Assembly (NCBI RefSeq): GCF_047238185.1
Contig: NZ_JBDFMI010000006.1
Span: 1,178,001-1,242,000 of the forward strand
Direction of reading: 5' to 3'
Length of the DNA stretch: 64,000 nucleotides
Source: Bacillus_AD sp047238185
GTDB taxonomy: Bacteria > Bacillota > Bacilli > Bacillales > DSM-1321
In this document: one piece after another, positions 8,460 to 17,460 of the stretch
How the letters are laid out: each line of letters opens with the position of its first letter
Numbering within the stretch: the stretch's first letter is position 1
Position numbers and translations under genes: made by a program
The notes under the pieces: model-generated
Databases searched by the model: none
The model's input: the letters and a program-made list of their open reading frames with translations, nothing else
What the model was told of the DNA's origin: nothing

Positions 8460-8933
8460 GTGATTAACGTTTTATTTGTTTGTTTAGGAAATATCTGCCG
8501 ATCGCCTATGGCTGAAGCTATGTTTCGCGATGTTGTGAAAAGGGAAGGTTTGGAAAAGGAGATTCGCATAGATTCCGCGGGAACAGGAGATTGGCATGTC
8601 GGCCATCCGCCCCATCAGGGCACAAGACAGCTCTTGGATAGCAAAGGAATCAGCTATGAAGGAATGGAAGCAAGGCAACTTAAGCCTGCAGATTTCAGTG
8701 AATTCGAATATATTATCGGTATGGATGCCAGCAATATAGGAAATATTAATCGGTTGGCTCCTGAAAAGACACAATCAAAGGTGTTGCGCTTGCTTGATTT
8801 AGTCGAACAGGCCAAAACAAGGGATGTGCCGGATCCTTATTATACCGGTAATTTTGAAGAGGTGGCACAGCGTATAGATAAAGGGTGCGAAGCTTTATTA
8901 GCGATGATTAAGAAAGACCATTCCCTTTCGTAA
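8460..8933 (+). CDS. yfkJ: Low-molecular-weight protein tyrosine phosphatase YfkJ
   Basis: Cytoplasmic phosphatase removing phosphate from tyrosine (or arginine) residues. The 157-residue protein opens with the active-site P-loop FVCLGNICRSPMAEA (C-x5-R then S), and the general-acid Asp is in the C-terminal VPDPYYTG motif. Start is a GTG at 8460 behind GGGGAG. It heads yfkJ-yfkI-yfkH, the B. subtilis order. The sister phosphatase YwlE acts on phospho-arginine; gene order favours YfkJ here. Confidence 0.92.
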   Translation: MINVLFVCLGNICRSPMAEAMFRDVVKREGLEKEIRIDSAGTGDWHVGHPPHQGTRQLLDSKGISYEGMEARQLKPADFSEFEYIIGMDASNIGNINRLAPEKTQSKVLRLLDLVEQAKTRDVPDPYYTGNFEEVAQRIDKGCEALLAMIKKDHSLS

Positions 8934-8989
8934 AGAAACAGAAAAAGGCTTAATGCAATCCAAAATAAAAAGAAAGAGGGTTCTTATAC

Positions 8990-9364
8990 ATGAATGATGT
9001 CCGGAATTCATACAATGAAGGTAAGAAGAGCAAACTGTGGAAAGGTATATTGCTGGGCGCCTTGGCAGGAGCAGCGGTAGCCATGCTGGACAAGCATACA
9101 CGAGAGGCAACGATCGAGTGCGGCAAAAAAAGCTATCAGAACACAAAGGAACTTATTCAAAATCCAGAGCGGTTTGTGGAAAATGTAAAGGAAAAATCCA
9201 ATCAAATCCGTTCTTCCATTGAAAGTATTACAGAGGATGTAGCATTCATAACCGGCAAGGTGGAAGAATTCAAGGAAATGGCTCCTGACATTGTGGATAC
9301 AGTAATGGAAACTAAAGAAGTGTTTACGGATTCCGAGAAGGAGAATAAAGAGCCTGTCTTATAA
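8990..9364 (+). CDS. yfkI: YtxH-domain protein YfkI
   Basis: 124-residue protein with an N-terminal hydrophobic Gly/Ala-rich segment (WKGILLGALAGAAVAML, about 17-34) typical of YtxH-type general stress proteins, then an amphipathic helical, coiled-coil-prone region rich in Lys and Glu. It probably sits at the membrane. It lies between yfkJ and yfkH, 56 nt and 24 nt from them, so one transcript is likely. Related Bacillus proteins belong to the sigma-B general stress set. Molecular function unknown. Confidence 0.8.
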   Translation: MNDVRNSYNEGKKSKLWKGILLGALAGAAVAMLDKHTREATIECGKKSYQNTKELIQNPERFVENVKEKSNQIRSSIESITEDVAFITGKVEEFKEMAPDIVDTVMETKEVFTDSEKENKEPVL

Positions 9365-9388
9365 AATGCAAACGAGTGAGGTGCTGCC

Positions 9389-10210
9389 TTGAATATGTCA
9401 ATCGCAAATCAACTAACGAGGCTTGTCCGTACAATGCTGATTCGAATGAAAGACCATGATGTTTCAGGCATTGCTGCCTCGCTTGCCTTTTTCTTTCTAT
9501 TGTCCTTATTTCCCCTTTTAATCGTGTTGGCGACTTTACTTCCTTATTTGCCTATAAAAGAAAGTGATATTATTACTTACTTAGCTGCTTATGTGCCAGA
9601 AGATTCTCTGCAGTTGTTAGAGGGGCATATCGAGAATATCATGGAGGGAAGCGGAAAACTGCTTTCTTTAGGAATTATCGGAACGCTCTGGTCAGCTTCT
9701 AATGCAATGAATGGCATGGTGAAGGCATTTAATAAAGCATATGATATTTATGATGACCGTACATATTTAATAGTTCGAGCCATAGCGCTCGTTTTGACTG
9801 TAGCTATGATTTTTATCTTTATCATTGCGCTGCTGCTGCCTGTCTTCGGGAAGCAAATCGGCTTGTTTATCTTTGATTTGCTCGGGTACGATAAGCAGTT
9901 CCTGCATATGTGGGATGCCATAAGATGGATATTGAGCATTTTTATCTTATTTTGTGTTTTTTCCCTTCTTTATTGGGTATTTCCTGTAGTCAAAATGGAT
10001 AACCGTGTAGTGATGAGGGGAGCTCTGTTCGCAACTGTTGGATGGAGTGTTGTTTCATTGGGATTTTCATTTTATGTGAATAATTTCTCAAATTATTCAA
10101 CGACCTATGGAAGTATCGGAGGAATCATTGTATTGATGCTCTGGTTTTATATTTTGGCCTATATCATTATTCTTGGAGCGGAAATAAATGCAATGTGGCG
10201 TGAAAAATAG
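9389..10210 (+). CDS. yfkH: YihY/BrkB-family membrane protein YfkH
   Basis: Integral membrane protein of the YihY family, once misnamed ribonuclease BN. Six hydrophobic helices are visible (about 35-60, 90-110, 130-155, 175-200, 210-235, 240-265). Family motifs include ASLAFFFLLSLFPLLI near the start and YGSIGGIIVLMLWFY-x2-A near the end. Start is taken as TTG at 9389 with GTGAGGTG upstream; an ATG two codons in is possible. It is the last gene of the yfkJIH group, and its stop codon lies inside the terminator stem. Transport role unproven. Confidence 0.88.
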   Translation: MNMSIANQLTRLVRTMLIRMKDHDVSGIAASLAFFFLLSLFPLLIVLATLLPYLPIKESDIITYLAAYVPEDSLQLLEGHIENIMEGSGKLLSLGIIGTLWSASNAMNGMVKAFNKAYDIYDDRTYLIVRAIALVLTVAMIFIFIIALLLPVFGKQIGLFIFDLLGYDKQFLHMWDAIRWILSIFILFCVFSLLYWVFPVVKMDNRVVMRGALFATVGWSVVSLGFSFYVNNFSNYSTTYGSIGGIIVLMLWFYILAYIIILGAEINAMWREK

Positions 10211-10250
10211 AGAAAGGAGGCTAACCGGAAGGTGCCTCCTTTCTCTATTT
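10205..10250. terminator. Bidirectional terminator between yfkH and yfkF
   Basis: Perfect 17-bp stem (10205-10221 with 10234-10250), loop of 12. It overlaps the stop codons of both convergent genes, so both use the same hairpin. Confidence 0.85.
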
Positions 10251-11422
10251 TAAGATGCTTTATCGAGTGCTGAAAGAGGCTTCTGCCGGAATGCTAGGAG
10301 AGCGATAAAAATCAATACAAGCATAGCCGTGAACATGAAGAAGAACCCCTTTGAGAAATGCTGGATGACATTCCCTCCTATATAAGGACCGATCATGCTG
10401 CCGAAGCTGAAGAATACACTGCACATAATATTGCCGGCCGGAAGCAGATTGTTCGGCAGGAGATCAGCCATGTAACTGATGCCGAGCGAATAAGTCGATC
10501 CGACGACCATACCTGCCGTAAATAAGCAGGCGAGCAACCCTATCACTGAATGCTGTATGGTTCCGGCGATAAGAAAGATAATTGCGCCTGTCAGCATTAT
10601 GGCAAGAAGCATCTTCTTTCTTCCGAACCGGTCGCTGAACATGCCGAGCGGCAACTGAAACAGAATGCTTCCGAGGGCGAAAGAAGGAAGCAAAATACTG
10701 ACAGTGTTAATATCCATTCCATTACGAAGGGCAAACACTGGGAAATTGCCGTTTAGTGATGCTTCCAAGAAGCCGTAGCCGAGAGGCGGCAAAAAAGCGA
10801 CCCAGGCATATTTAAATACGTGCTGGAACCGCGAAAAAGTTCCCTTTACACTCGCAGTTTCAATCATTTGTTCCGGTTTTTCATTTTTCAGCAGAAAAAT
10901 CGAAAGCCACGCTATCAACGTAATGCCGGAAGAAATGATAAAGGGCAAAGCCTCACTATATTGGACCAATCTGGAAAAGAGAGGCCCGATCGCAAAGCCG
11001 AGGCTGAAAAAAAGCCCATAAATAGCAACATTGCGCCCCCGTTTATGTAATGGAGAAAAAGATGTAATCCATGTTTGGGTGGAAAAATGAAGCATGTTAT
11101 CCCCGATGCCGATAATTAATCGGAGAATAAACCAAAACCAAAAAGATTTCCAAACCGGGAATAAAGCAAATGCGATTGCGACCGTACCTGCACCCGCAAT
11201 CAGCAGCGGCTTATAACCGAATTTCCGCAACGGAGCCTCCATCATCGGTGAGGCAAGAAGGATGCCGATATATAAGCCTGCAGCGTTCAACCCATTAAGA
11301 GTGGAGCTGACACCGTCACTTTCAAATATAATGGCAATCAGTGGCATAAGCATTCCTTGCGACAAACCGGATATAGCAACAATGCAAACGAGGATCCAAA
11401 AACGAAATTGTGTTTTTTCCAT
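10250..11422 (-). CDS. yfkF: Major facilitator superfamily transporter YfkF
   Basis: 390-residue transporter with 12 predicted helices in two six-helix halves. The MFS loop motif between helices 8 and 9 reads GMFSDRFGRKKML; the N-half equivalent is weaker (PLRKFGYKPLLIAG). Such proteins exchange small molecules, often drugs, with protons; the substrate is unknown. It is convergent with yfkH, as in B. subtilis, and shares its terminator. No clear Shine-Dalgarno stands next to the ATG at 11422 (GGACAACGACGCCT upstream), so expression may be low. Confidence 0.85.
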   Translation of the reverse strand: MEKTQFRFWILVCIVAISGLSQGMLMPLIAIIFESDGVSSTLNGLNAAGLYIGILLASPMMEAPLRKFGYKPLLIAGAGTVAIAFALFPVWKSFWFWFILRLIIGIGDNMLHFSTQTWITSFSPLHKRGRNVAIYGLFFSLGFAIGPLFSRLVQYSEALPFIISSGITLIAWLSIFLLKNEKPEQMIETASVKGTFSRFQHVFKYAWVAFLPPLGYGFLEASLNGNFPVFALRNGMDINTVSILLPSFALGSILFQLPLGMFSDRFGRKKMLLAIMLTGAIIFLIAGTIQHSVIGLLACLFTAGMVVGSTYSLGISYMADLLPNNLLPAGNIMCSVFFSFGSMIGPYIGGNVIQHFSKGFFFMFTAMLVLIFIALLAFRQKPLSALDKAS

Positions 11423-12056
11423 AGGCGTCGTTGTCCTTTTTTGAGAGATGTATAAGATTCATGTTACTGGTGATGTTCATTTTCTGCAAGGAAAGATCAT
11501 TGAGTAGGAGAAAGTGGTATGGGGAGGGCTTACATAGGCAAAATAAAATGAAGGTTCTGCATAACAGCTGATTTGCAGAACCTTCATTATGGGTTTTTTA
11601 TTAAACTATCTTGCATATTCTAATCCAACAAATAGTATCGATACTGAACTGATCGCTTTGGCTACTTTTTGATAAACAACCTTAATTAACGTCTGAACTA
11701 AACGAATACTTGTAGGAATGTTCACCACTTTCTATTTTTGATTTTAGGAGTGTAAGTATGAGCTACATATTTACTTATACGCATTCCTCCTTAACGTTGA
11801 CAGCTTCAGGTGGTTTGAACGCTTCCCTCCTTTATTGAAGATTAAGGCTATTATACCGCTGTAAAATAAAAAAGTAAATAATATAAATTTTACAAAATTA
11901 TTACATTCATCATAATCAGCTGCCATGAAAAAAACTGCATAGGAAGCTTACGGCGATTTAAAATCATATTGCCGAAAGTCCGTATAGAAAGAATCTAATA
12001 AGCAAATTCTAAAATCAAAATAAAACTTTCAGCCCTGAAAGAAGGAGCCAGAATGT
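11423..12056. other. Long intergenic region with hairpin and short ORFs
   Basis: No confident gene. A perfect 15-bp hairpin (11547-11561 with 11574-11588), flanked by A/T tracts on both sides, can terminate either strand. Rightward, 11758-11838 is a 26-codon frame starting MSYIFTYTHSSL with AGGAG 7 nt before its ATG. Leftward, 11606-11725 is a 39-codon frame with a GTG start and little ribosome-binding site; the product starts MNIPTSIRLVQTLIK and ends just before the hairpin. It overlaps by GTGA a 20-codon frame beginning near an AAGGAGG at 11786. The stretch after 11840 is A/T-rich and holds the yfkD promoter region. Confidence 0.4.
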
Positions 12057-12866
12057 ATGAAACGATTAGTGACAACTTTAATCATAGTGCTTTGCTTAGC
12101 ATTTATTCCAAGCTACAGCTCTGCTGCAGAAATACAAGCCCAAAATCGGCAAGCCGCTGTTAAAATCCCAAGTACGGTACTGCAAATTGCAAAAGAAAAT
12201 ACGTACCCAAACCCAAGCCAGGATCTCCCTTATTTGCAGCCAAGCGCATTAACGAAGACATTGATATCTTCTTCAAATGTTAAAATTGAGAATCCTGAAC
12301 TTATCCGCATATTAAACGAATCCACTATTTCTAAAGCTCCATTTGCACTGGGGTATCGGGCGACCATTTATTTGGGCCACTGGGCATTGGTTTATGAATC
12401 TGCAGAAACAGCGCCTAATTGGGAATTTCAAAAAATAAATACTAATTTTCATGATAATCGGGGTTCTGAAACGATATACCCGATGCATTATGTGCAAGAA
12501 ATGCAAAAGACAGTACGAGGAGGTCTTACTGCTAAAGTGCCCCAGGCAGAAGATGTACAAAAGATGATGCTTCTCAAGGCCGCAAAGAAGACAAAATTGC
12601 CGCTATCATTTGATACGATTGTTGGTGCCGGCACAAAAAATGAACGTATATATAATGTTCCACCGAAAAATCTGGGGTATTTATACACGTATGCAAGCGC
12701 AATCAATGAAAAAGGAAAAGTAACTTATGGTGAAGTTTACTTGGTGCTAAAAGGAAACAGGAAAACCCTTGTCGTTAAAAATGTTACTTCGCAGGGAATA
12801 GGGGCATGGATTCCTGTTCAGGACCACCTTTCATTTGGCTTCATATCCACCAATCGCCCGAGATAA
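12057..12866 (+). CDS. yfkD: YfkD-family exported protein
   Basis: 269-residue protein with a Sec signal peptide (1-23, ending PSYSSAAE), so exported or membrane-attached. The remainder has no recognised catalytic motif; conserved-looking segments are LGYRATIYLGHWALVYES and KVTYGEVYLVLKGNRKTLVVK, predicted beta-rich. The YfkD family is restricted to Bacillales, and the position between yfkF and yfkAB matches B. subtilis. AAGGAG precedes the ATG by 9 nt. A terminator follows immediately. Function unknown. Confidence 0.82.
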   Translation: MKRLVTTLIIVLCLAFIPSYSSAAEIQAQNRQAAVKIPSTVLQIAKENTYPNPSQDLPYLQPSALTKTLISSSNVKIENPELIRILNESTISKAPFALGYRATIYLGHWALVYESAETAPNWEFQKINTNFHDNRGSETIYPMHYVQEMQKTVRGGLTAKVPQAEDVQKMMLLKAAKKTKLPLSFDTIVGAGTKNERIYNVPPKNLGYLYTYASAINEKGKVTYGEVYLVLKGNRKTLVVKNVTSQGIGAWIPVQDHLSFGFISTNRPR

Positions 12867-12878
12867 TCTACATTATAA

Positions 12879-12916
12879 AAAGCCGGAAATGCATTAGCCC
12901 ATGCATTTTCCGGCTT
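12879..12916 (+). terminator. Terminator of yfkD
   Basis: Stem GCCGGAAATGCAT with ATGCATTTTCCGGC (one bulge), flanked by A and T runs; the repeat array starts 5 bp later. Confidence 0.8.
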
Positions 12917-12920
12917 TTTA

Positions 12921-13117
12921 TTGTCTAGCTGCAAGCGCCAGCCCCTCGTCTTAAGCTTGTCGGGCCTGACCAAGCTGCTTCCGCTTTTCGTTTTGTCTAG
13001 CTGCAGCGGCTAAGCCCTCGAGGTCTTAAGCCAAGAATAGTCAAAGGCAAAATTCGGCCTTTGAGCAATTCTCGTCTTAAGCTTGTCGGGCCTGACCAAG
13101 CCGCTTCCGCTTTTCGT
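12921..13117. repeat. Palindromic extragenic repeat, locus A (one short, one full copy)
   Basis: Copy A1 (12921-12992) is a shortened unit lacking the central hairpin. Copy A2 (12993-13116) is complete. Both run from TTGTCTAGCTGC to CCGCTTTTCG. In A2 the outer arms AGCGGCT (13005-13011) and AGCCGCT (13099-13105) pair, GCCC pairs with GGGC, and the core TCAAAGGC/GCCTTTGA forms the apical stem, flanked by GAAT/ATTC. The same family occurs at 38.8, 43.0 and 51.9 kb. The right end is 2 bp from the stop codon of yfkAB. Confidence 0.9.
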
Positions 13118-13118
13118 C

Positions 13119-14249
13119 TTACCTACATAATTGTTTGTTTGCTTTTTTTTGTTTGAAGTTTTCGTCTGGGTAATAGGCGTTTTTCACTAATACATTCGGG
13201 CCTAGGCATTTGACAGCTGGGCAATGGCAATTCAATGTATTGGCCAGGTCGGTGGCATTCCAGTTTTCATAGGCCTGCTGTAACGTGTGGCCTTTTATGT
13301 TTCCGAGAGGAGGTGCGTCACCGAAATCTGTTACGATGACATCTCCATTGAAGATGTTGATATTCAGCCTTGAGCGGCCGTCAGGATCGTTTCGTACAGT
13401 GACATTCTTGCTGCTGTAAAGTCTTTCCAGTAAGGTGGTATCTTCAGGATTTGAGCTGCAAGGATAAAATGGCAATGTGCCGAATAGCATCCAAGTATCC
13501 TGGTCGCGAATATCTAACAAGTGATGGATGGCCTTCCGGGTTTCCTCCAATGAGACAGATTTCAGACTGCTTGCAAAATCGCTTGGGTACATGGGATGGA
13601 CTTCATGCCGGCTGCATTTCATATCGTGGACGATTTCTTCATGTATATGGGCTAAATGCGGCAAGGTACGGTTGTTGATCATTGTTTCAGCTGAGATGAA
13701 CACACCTTGTTTTGATAATTCGCGGCTGTTTTCAATTATACGGTCGAATAATTTTGCACGTTGCCCTCTGGAAGGCTGTCTGTTCATCATGGCGAATCCA
13801 TTATCGATGAATTGATCGACTGTGCCCCAATTGTGTGAGATATGCAGTACATCAAGGTACGGAATAACCGTGTCGTATTCTCCTAATGAGACCGTTAAAT
13901 TGGAGTTCATTTGGGTTCGGATCCCGCGTTCGTGGGCATACTTTAAAAGAGGCACCACATAGTTTTTAACGCTTTTACGGTTGAGCATCGGCTCCCCTCC
14001 TGTGATGCTCAATGCTTTCAATTCTGTTACCTCATCAAGGCGTTTCAGCAATAGGTCGAGCGGGAGAGCTTCTTCATCTTTCGGTGACAAAGTATAGCCG
14101 ACTGCACAATGCTCACATCTCATATTGCAAAGAGTGGTCGTTGTGAACTCAATATTCGTTAATTTGGGAACGCCGTATTCTTCAATGTCATTATAGGCTT
14201 CCCACGGATCAAATAGTATGGAAATGGGTGTACGGGATTTTGTGGTCAT
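13119..14249 (-). CDS. yfkAB: Radical SAM/CxCxxxxC motif protein YfkAB
   Basis: Radical S-adenosylmethionine enzyme of unknown substrate. The 4Fe-4S motif is in TTLCNMRCEHCAVGY (C-x3-C-x2-C, about residues 39-46), with ITGGEPMLN downstream as the SAM-contacting GGE segment. The C-terminus has extra Cys residues (NCHCPAVKCLG) that could bind an auxiliary cluster. It corresponds to yfkA plus yfkB as one frame. I choose the ATG at 14249 because AAGGAG is 7 nt upstream; the ATG two codons earlier would be only 1 nt from it. The 3' end abuts the repeat of locus A. Confidence 0.88.
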   Translation of the reverse strand: MTTKSRTPISILFDPWEAYNDIEEYGVPKLTNIEFTTTTLCNMRCEHCAVGYTLSPKDEEALPLDLLLKRLDEVTELKALSITGGEPMLNRKSVKNYVVPLLKYAHERGIRTQMNSNLTVSLGEYDTVIPYLDVLHISHNWGTVDQFIDNGFAMMNRQPSRGQRAKLFDRIIENSRELSKQGVFISAETMINNRTLPHLAHIHEEIVHDMKCSRHEVHPMYPSDFASSLKSVSLEETRKAIHHLLDIRDQDTWMLFGTLPFYPCSSNPEDTTLLERLYSSKNVTVRNDPDGRSRLNINIFNGDVIVTDFGDAPPLGNIKGHTLQQAYENWNATDLANTLNCHCPAVKCLGPNVLVKNAYYPDENFKQKKANKQLCR

Positions 14250-14470
14250 ATTCATTCTCCTTGTTCATCAATAGCTTCCCTTATGCTTTACACTCATTGT
14301 GAGTATATGAAAGGGAAAACATATTAAAACAAATATTACAGTATCTTTTTTGCACGGTAAACATACTGATTATGAATATTTACATTGAAATTCCAATGTT
14401 TTTAGTAGAAAATGAATATACTGCAATATTATTTACTTCTTGCCGAATGTTAGAAAGGAGCTCATATATA

Positions 14471-14650
14471 ATGGGAAAACCAATTTTAAATAAAGATGAC
14501 CAAATGAATTTTTTGAAGCAGCGCTTAACAATGTTCATTGAGGTGCTGGATACAATCGATCCCGAGGATGCGGACTTAGAGGATGTAGACCGCCTGATTG
14601 AATTCCTTGATGAACTGGAAGTAAAGGTTGAGCAATTCAAAAGCCGTTAA
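14471..14650 (+). CDS. yfjT: SE1561/YfjT-family small protein
   Basis: 59-residue acidic helical protein (MGKPILNKDDQMNFLKQRL, then VLDTIDPEDADLEDVDRLI) of a family named after staphylococcal SE1561; B. subtilis YfjT is next to yfkA as here. The ATG at 14471 is chosen because AAAGGAGC lies 9-10 nt upstream; longer in-frame extensions lack a site. Its own terminator follows. Function unknown. Confidence 0.75.
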   Translation: MGKPILNKDDQMNFLKQRLTMFIEVLDTIDPEDADLEDVDRLIEFLDELEVKVEQFKSR

Positions 14651-14655
14651 TATGG

Positions 14656-14684
14656 AGCCCGGGCAGTTTGCCGAGGGCTTTTTC
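14656..14684 (+). terminator. Terminator of yfjT
   Basis: Stem AGCCC/GGGCT with inner GGCA/TGCC, then CTTTTTCTTTTTG. Confidence 0.7.
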
Positions 14685-14897
14685 TTTTTGCCTGCTTCTT
14701 TTATTATGGCTGGAAAATGTGTAAACGCTTGCTGTTTATACTTTTCCAAAGAGGGACCAAGGAGTATAATGGATGGGTGATAAAAGGAAATGGAACAGTT
14801 TAGAAACAATAAGGCTTCCTTGTGCGGCGAATGATCTGAATAATCAGAAGGAATGCCTGGAAGGATAGTTACGGTCCATACATGAGGGGGAAATGGG

Positions 14898-16442
14898 ATG
14901 AACGTAGAGAAACTTCAAGAAAGTATGTATCAATTAATTGTTGAGACAAGCACGAACTTGCCTAAGGATGTAAGACGGGCATTGAAGAAGGCAAAGGAAA
15001 AAGAGATAGCAGGAACCCGTTCTGCAATGAGCTTGGCAACAATTGCCGAGAATATTCAAATGGCTGACGATGCTATTTCACCAATTTGCCAGGATACAGG
15101 CCTTCCGACATTTAAAATTAAAACACCGGTCGGAGTCAATCAGCTGGAGATAAAGGATGCAATCTATAAAGCGATCCAACAAGCGACAAAGGACGGAAAA
15201 CTCCGCCCGAATGCTGTGGATTCACTGACAGGGGGAAACAGTGGGGATAATCTGGGCATAGGCTTGCCTGTCATTAAATTTGACCAATGGGAAAAAGATT
15301 ATATAGACGCACGGCTTATTTTAAAGGGCGGCGGCTGTGAAAATAAAAATATTCAATATAGCCTTCCTTGCGAGCTTGAGGGCTTAGGCAGAGCGGGCCG
15401 TGATTTGGACGGCATCCGCAAATGTGTGATGCATTCTGTTTACCAGGCGCAGGGGCAAGGCTGCAGTGCCGGATTTATCGGAGTAGGTATCGGCGGCGAC
15501 CGCTCATCCGGCTATGACTTGGCTAAAGCACAATTATTCAGAAGCGCCGATGATGTAAACGAAAACGAAGACCTCCGCAAATTGGAGGAATATGTCATGG
15601 AGCATGCCAATGAATTGGGGATTGGTACAATGGGATTCGGCGGGGAAACAACCTTGCTTGGCTGTAAAGCCGGCGTGATGCATCGCATACCTGCAAGTTT
15701 CTTTGTATCAGTTGCCTATAATTGTTGGGCCTTCCGCCGCTTGGGCATCAAAATGGATGCAGAAACCGGTGAAATCAATGAATGGCTTTATCAAGAAGGA
15801 GATAAAGTTTCATTGATATCTGAAGGGGAAAAAGAATCAGCTGCGGCAATGGAAGAAGCTTCCCAAGAAATCATACTGCAAGCGCCCATTACAGAAGAGC
15901 AAATCAGATCACTGAAAGTTGGGGATGTGGTCAAAATCAACGGTATGATGTATACAGGCCGCGATGCGATCCATAAGTATTTAAGCGATCATGATGCGCC
16001 TGTCGATTTGAATGGCCAGGTTATTTACCATTGCGGACCTGTTATGCTGAAGGATGATGAAGGCGAATGGCATGTGAAAGCTGCCGGTCCGACAACAAGT
16101 ATCCGTGAAGAGCCATACCAAGGTGATATTATGAAAAAATTTGGCATCCGCGCTGTTATCGGCAAAGGTGGTATGGGTGCCAAAACACTTGCCGCACTTG
16201 GCGAGCATGGCGGCGTATATTTGAATGCGATTGGCGGCGCAGCCCAATATTATGCGGACTGTATCAAAAAGGTAGAAGGTGTTGACCTGATGAACTTCGG
16301 AATTCCTGAAGCTATGTGGCATTTAAGAGTGGAAGGGTTTAAAGCTGTGGTCACAATGGATTCACACGGAAACAGCCTCCATAAAGATATAGACCAATCT
16401 TCTCTTGAAAGACTGGCTAAGTTCAAAGAACGTGTATTTTAA
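14898..16442 (+). CDS. fumA: Class I fumarate hydratase (4Fe-4S)
   Basis: Iron-sulfur fumarase interconverting fumarate and malate in the citric acid cycle. The 514-residue protein fuses the alpha part (about 10-285) and beta part (about 325-505), as in FumA/FumB. Candidate cluster Cys residues are in ISPICQDTGLP, QAQGQGCSAGFIG and TTLLGCKAG. The beta part has GPTTSIREEPY and GKGGMGAKTLAAL. GAGGGGG precedes the ATG. B. subtilis relies on class II CitG, so this oxygen-labile class fits a facultative anaerobe with pflB. L-tartrate dehydratase is related, but the single-chain fusion favours fumarase. Confidence 0.9.
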   Translation: MNVEKLQESMYQLIVETSTNLPKDVRRALKKAKEKEIAGTRSAMSLATIAENIQMADDAISPICQDTGLPTFKIKTPVGVNQLEIKDAIYKAIQQATKDGKLRPNAVDSLTGGNSGDNLGIGLPVIKFDQWEKDYIDARLILKGGGCENKNIQYSLPCELEGLGRAGRDLDGIRKCVMHSVYQAQGQGCSAGFIGVGIGGDRSSGYDLAKAQLFRSADDVNENEDLRKLEEYVMEHANELGIGTMGFGGETTLLGCKAGVMHRIPASFFVSVAYNCWAFRRLGIKMDAETGEINEWLYQEGDKVSLISEGEKESAAAMEEASQEIILQAPITEEQIRSLKVGDVVKINGMMYTGRDAIHKYLSDHDAPVDLNGQVIYHCGPVMLKDDEGEWHVKAAGPTTSIREEPYQGDIMKKFGIRAVIGKGGMGAKTLAALGEHGGVYLNAIGGAAQYYADCIKKVEGVDLMNFGIPEAMWHLRVEGFKAVVTMDSHGNSLHKDIDQSSLERLAKFKERVF

Positions 16443-16455
16443 TCAATCCCTAATT

Positions 16456-16486
16456 GAAGCTGTGCCTTTCGGTGCAGCTTCTTTTG
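16456..16486 (+). terminator. Terminator of fumA
   Basis: Stem GAAGCTG/CAGCTTC (16456-16462, 16475-16481) followed by TTTTGTTT. Confidence 0.75.
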
Positions 16487-16564
16487 TTTCTTGAAATTAC
16501 CTATCATGTTTTTCCTTTCTCTTCGAATAATAATGAATGATGAAGAAAGAAGGGAAAAGTCAAT

Positions 16565-17359
16565 ATGAAAAAAATAGTGTTGCTTCTATTTTCAATTTTA
16601 TGCAGTTTGTCCCTCGCCCACACAGTTCTTGCGGAAGTATCGAATAAGCCATATGGCTGGGGAATTGTGAAAAGTAAAGGCGGCATCCCGGCAGATGCAG
16701 GGAAAGATCTGAACCTCATTGTGAAAAAGCATGGCGCCTTTTATAAAGGCGACGCAAAAGAAAAGGTTTTGTATCTTACATTTGATAACGGATACGAAAA
16801 TGGCTACACATCAAAGATTTTGGAAACGTTAAAAAAACAAAAAGTGCCGGCTATTTTCTTTGTAACCGGCCATTATCTAAAATCTGCCCCAGACCTTTCT
16901 AAACGAATGGTAAAGGAAGGGCATCTGATCGGCAACCATTCATGGAGCCATCCTGATATGACCACGCTTGGCAAATCCAAAATGCTTGAGGAATTAGATT
17001 CAGTCAAACGAAAGACGGCAGAGCTGACAGGGCAGAAAAGCATGCTTTACCTGAGGCCTCCTCGTGGGATATTCAGTGAAAGAACGTTGGAAATAACCAA
17101 TAAAGCCGGATATGTAAATGTATTTTGGTCACTGGCCTATAAAGATTGGGACGTGAAAAACCAAAAAGGAGCTGATTATGCCTATCAACAAATCATGAGC
17201 CAAGTCCATCCTGGGGCTATTATGCTGATCCATTCCATTTCAAAGGATAATGCCGATGCCTTGGAGCGGGTGATCATTGATTTGAAAAAGAAGGGGTATT
17301 CATTTAAAAGTTTGGACTATTTAGTAATGAAACATGAATTGAAAGGCAGTTTCTTTTAA
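16565..17359 (+). CDS. pdaA: Polysaccharide deacetylase PdaA
   Basis: Exported N-acetylmuramic acid deacetylase required to make muramic delta-lactam in the spore cortex. Signal peptide 1-23 (ends VLAEV). The NodB fold has motif 1 as LTFDNGYENGYTS (PdaA has Asn where many relatives have a second Asp), motif 2 HSWSHPDM (metal His pair), and motif 3 LRPPRG. HSISKDNADAL lies near the end. Length 264 equals B. subtilis PdaA, and the yfjS (pdaA)-yfjP-yfjO order is kept. Expected sigma-G-controlled, though I found no clear promoter. Confidence 0.9.
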   Translation: MKKIVLLLFSILCSLSLAHTVLAEVSNKPYGWGIVKSKGGIPADAGKDLNLIVKKHGAFYKGDAKEKVLYLTFDNGYENGYTSKILETLKKQKVPAIFFVTGHYLKSAPDLSKRMVKEGHLIGNHSWSHPDMTTLGKSKMLEELDSVKRKTAELTGQKSMLYLRPPRGIFSERTLEITNKAGYVNVFWSLAYKDWDVKNQKGADYAYQQIMSQVHPGAIMLIHSISKDNADALERVIIDLKKKGYSFKSLDYLVMKHELKGSFF

Positions 17360-17390
17360 AAGATCTTCATATGATGAAGGTCTTCTTTTT
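17358..17390 (+). terminator. Terminator of pdaA
   Basis: Stem CTTCAT/ATGAAG extended by AAGAT/GTCTT with a 3-nt loop, then TTCTTTTTTT; begins within the pdaA stop codon. Confidence 0.7.
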
Positions 17391-17460
17391 TTGCCCTCTA
17401 TTTTAGATACGCCATGCAAACATGCTATAATACATAAAAGATGGAAGGGGGAACGTATGT

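Noticed and set aside
12921..13117. Repeat locus A as simple convergent terminators
   Set aside because: yfkD already has its own strong terminator, the hairpin lacks a T tract on the minus strand, and the same sequence recurs at unrelated loci.
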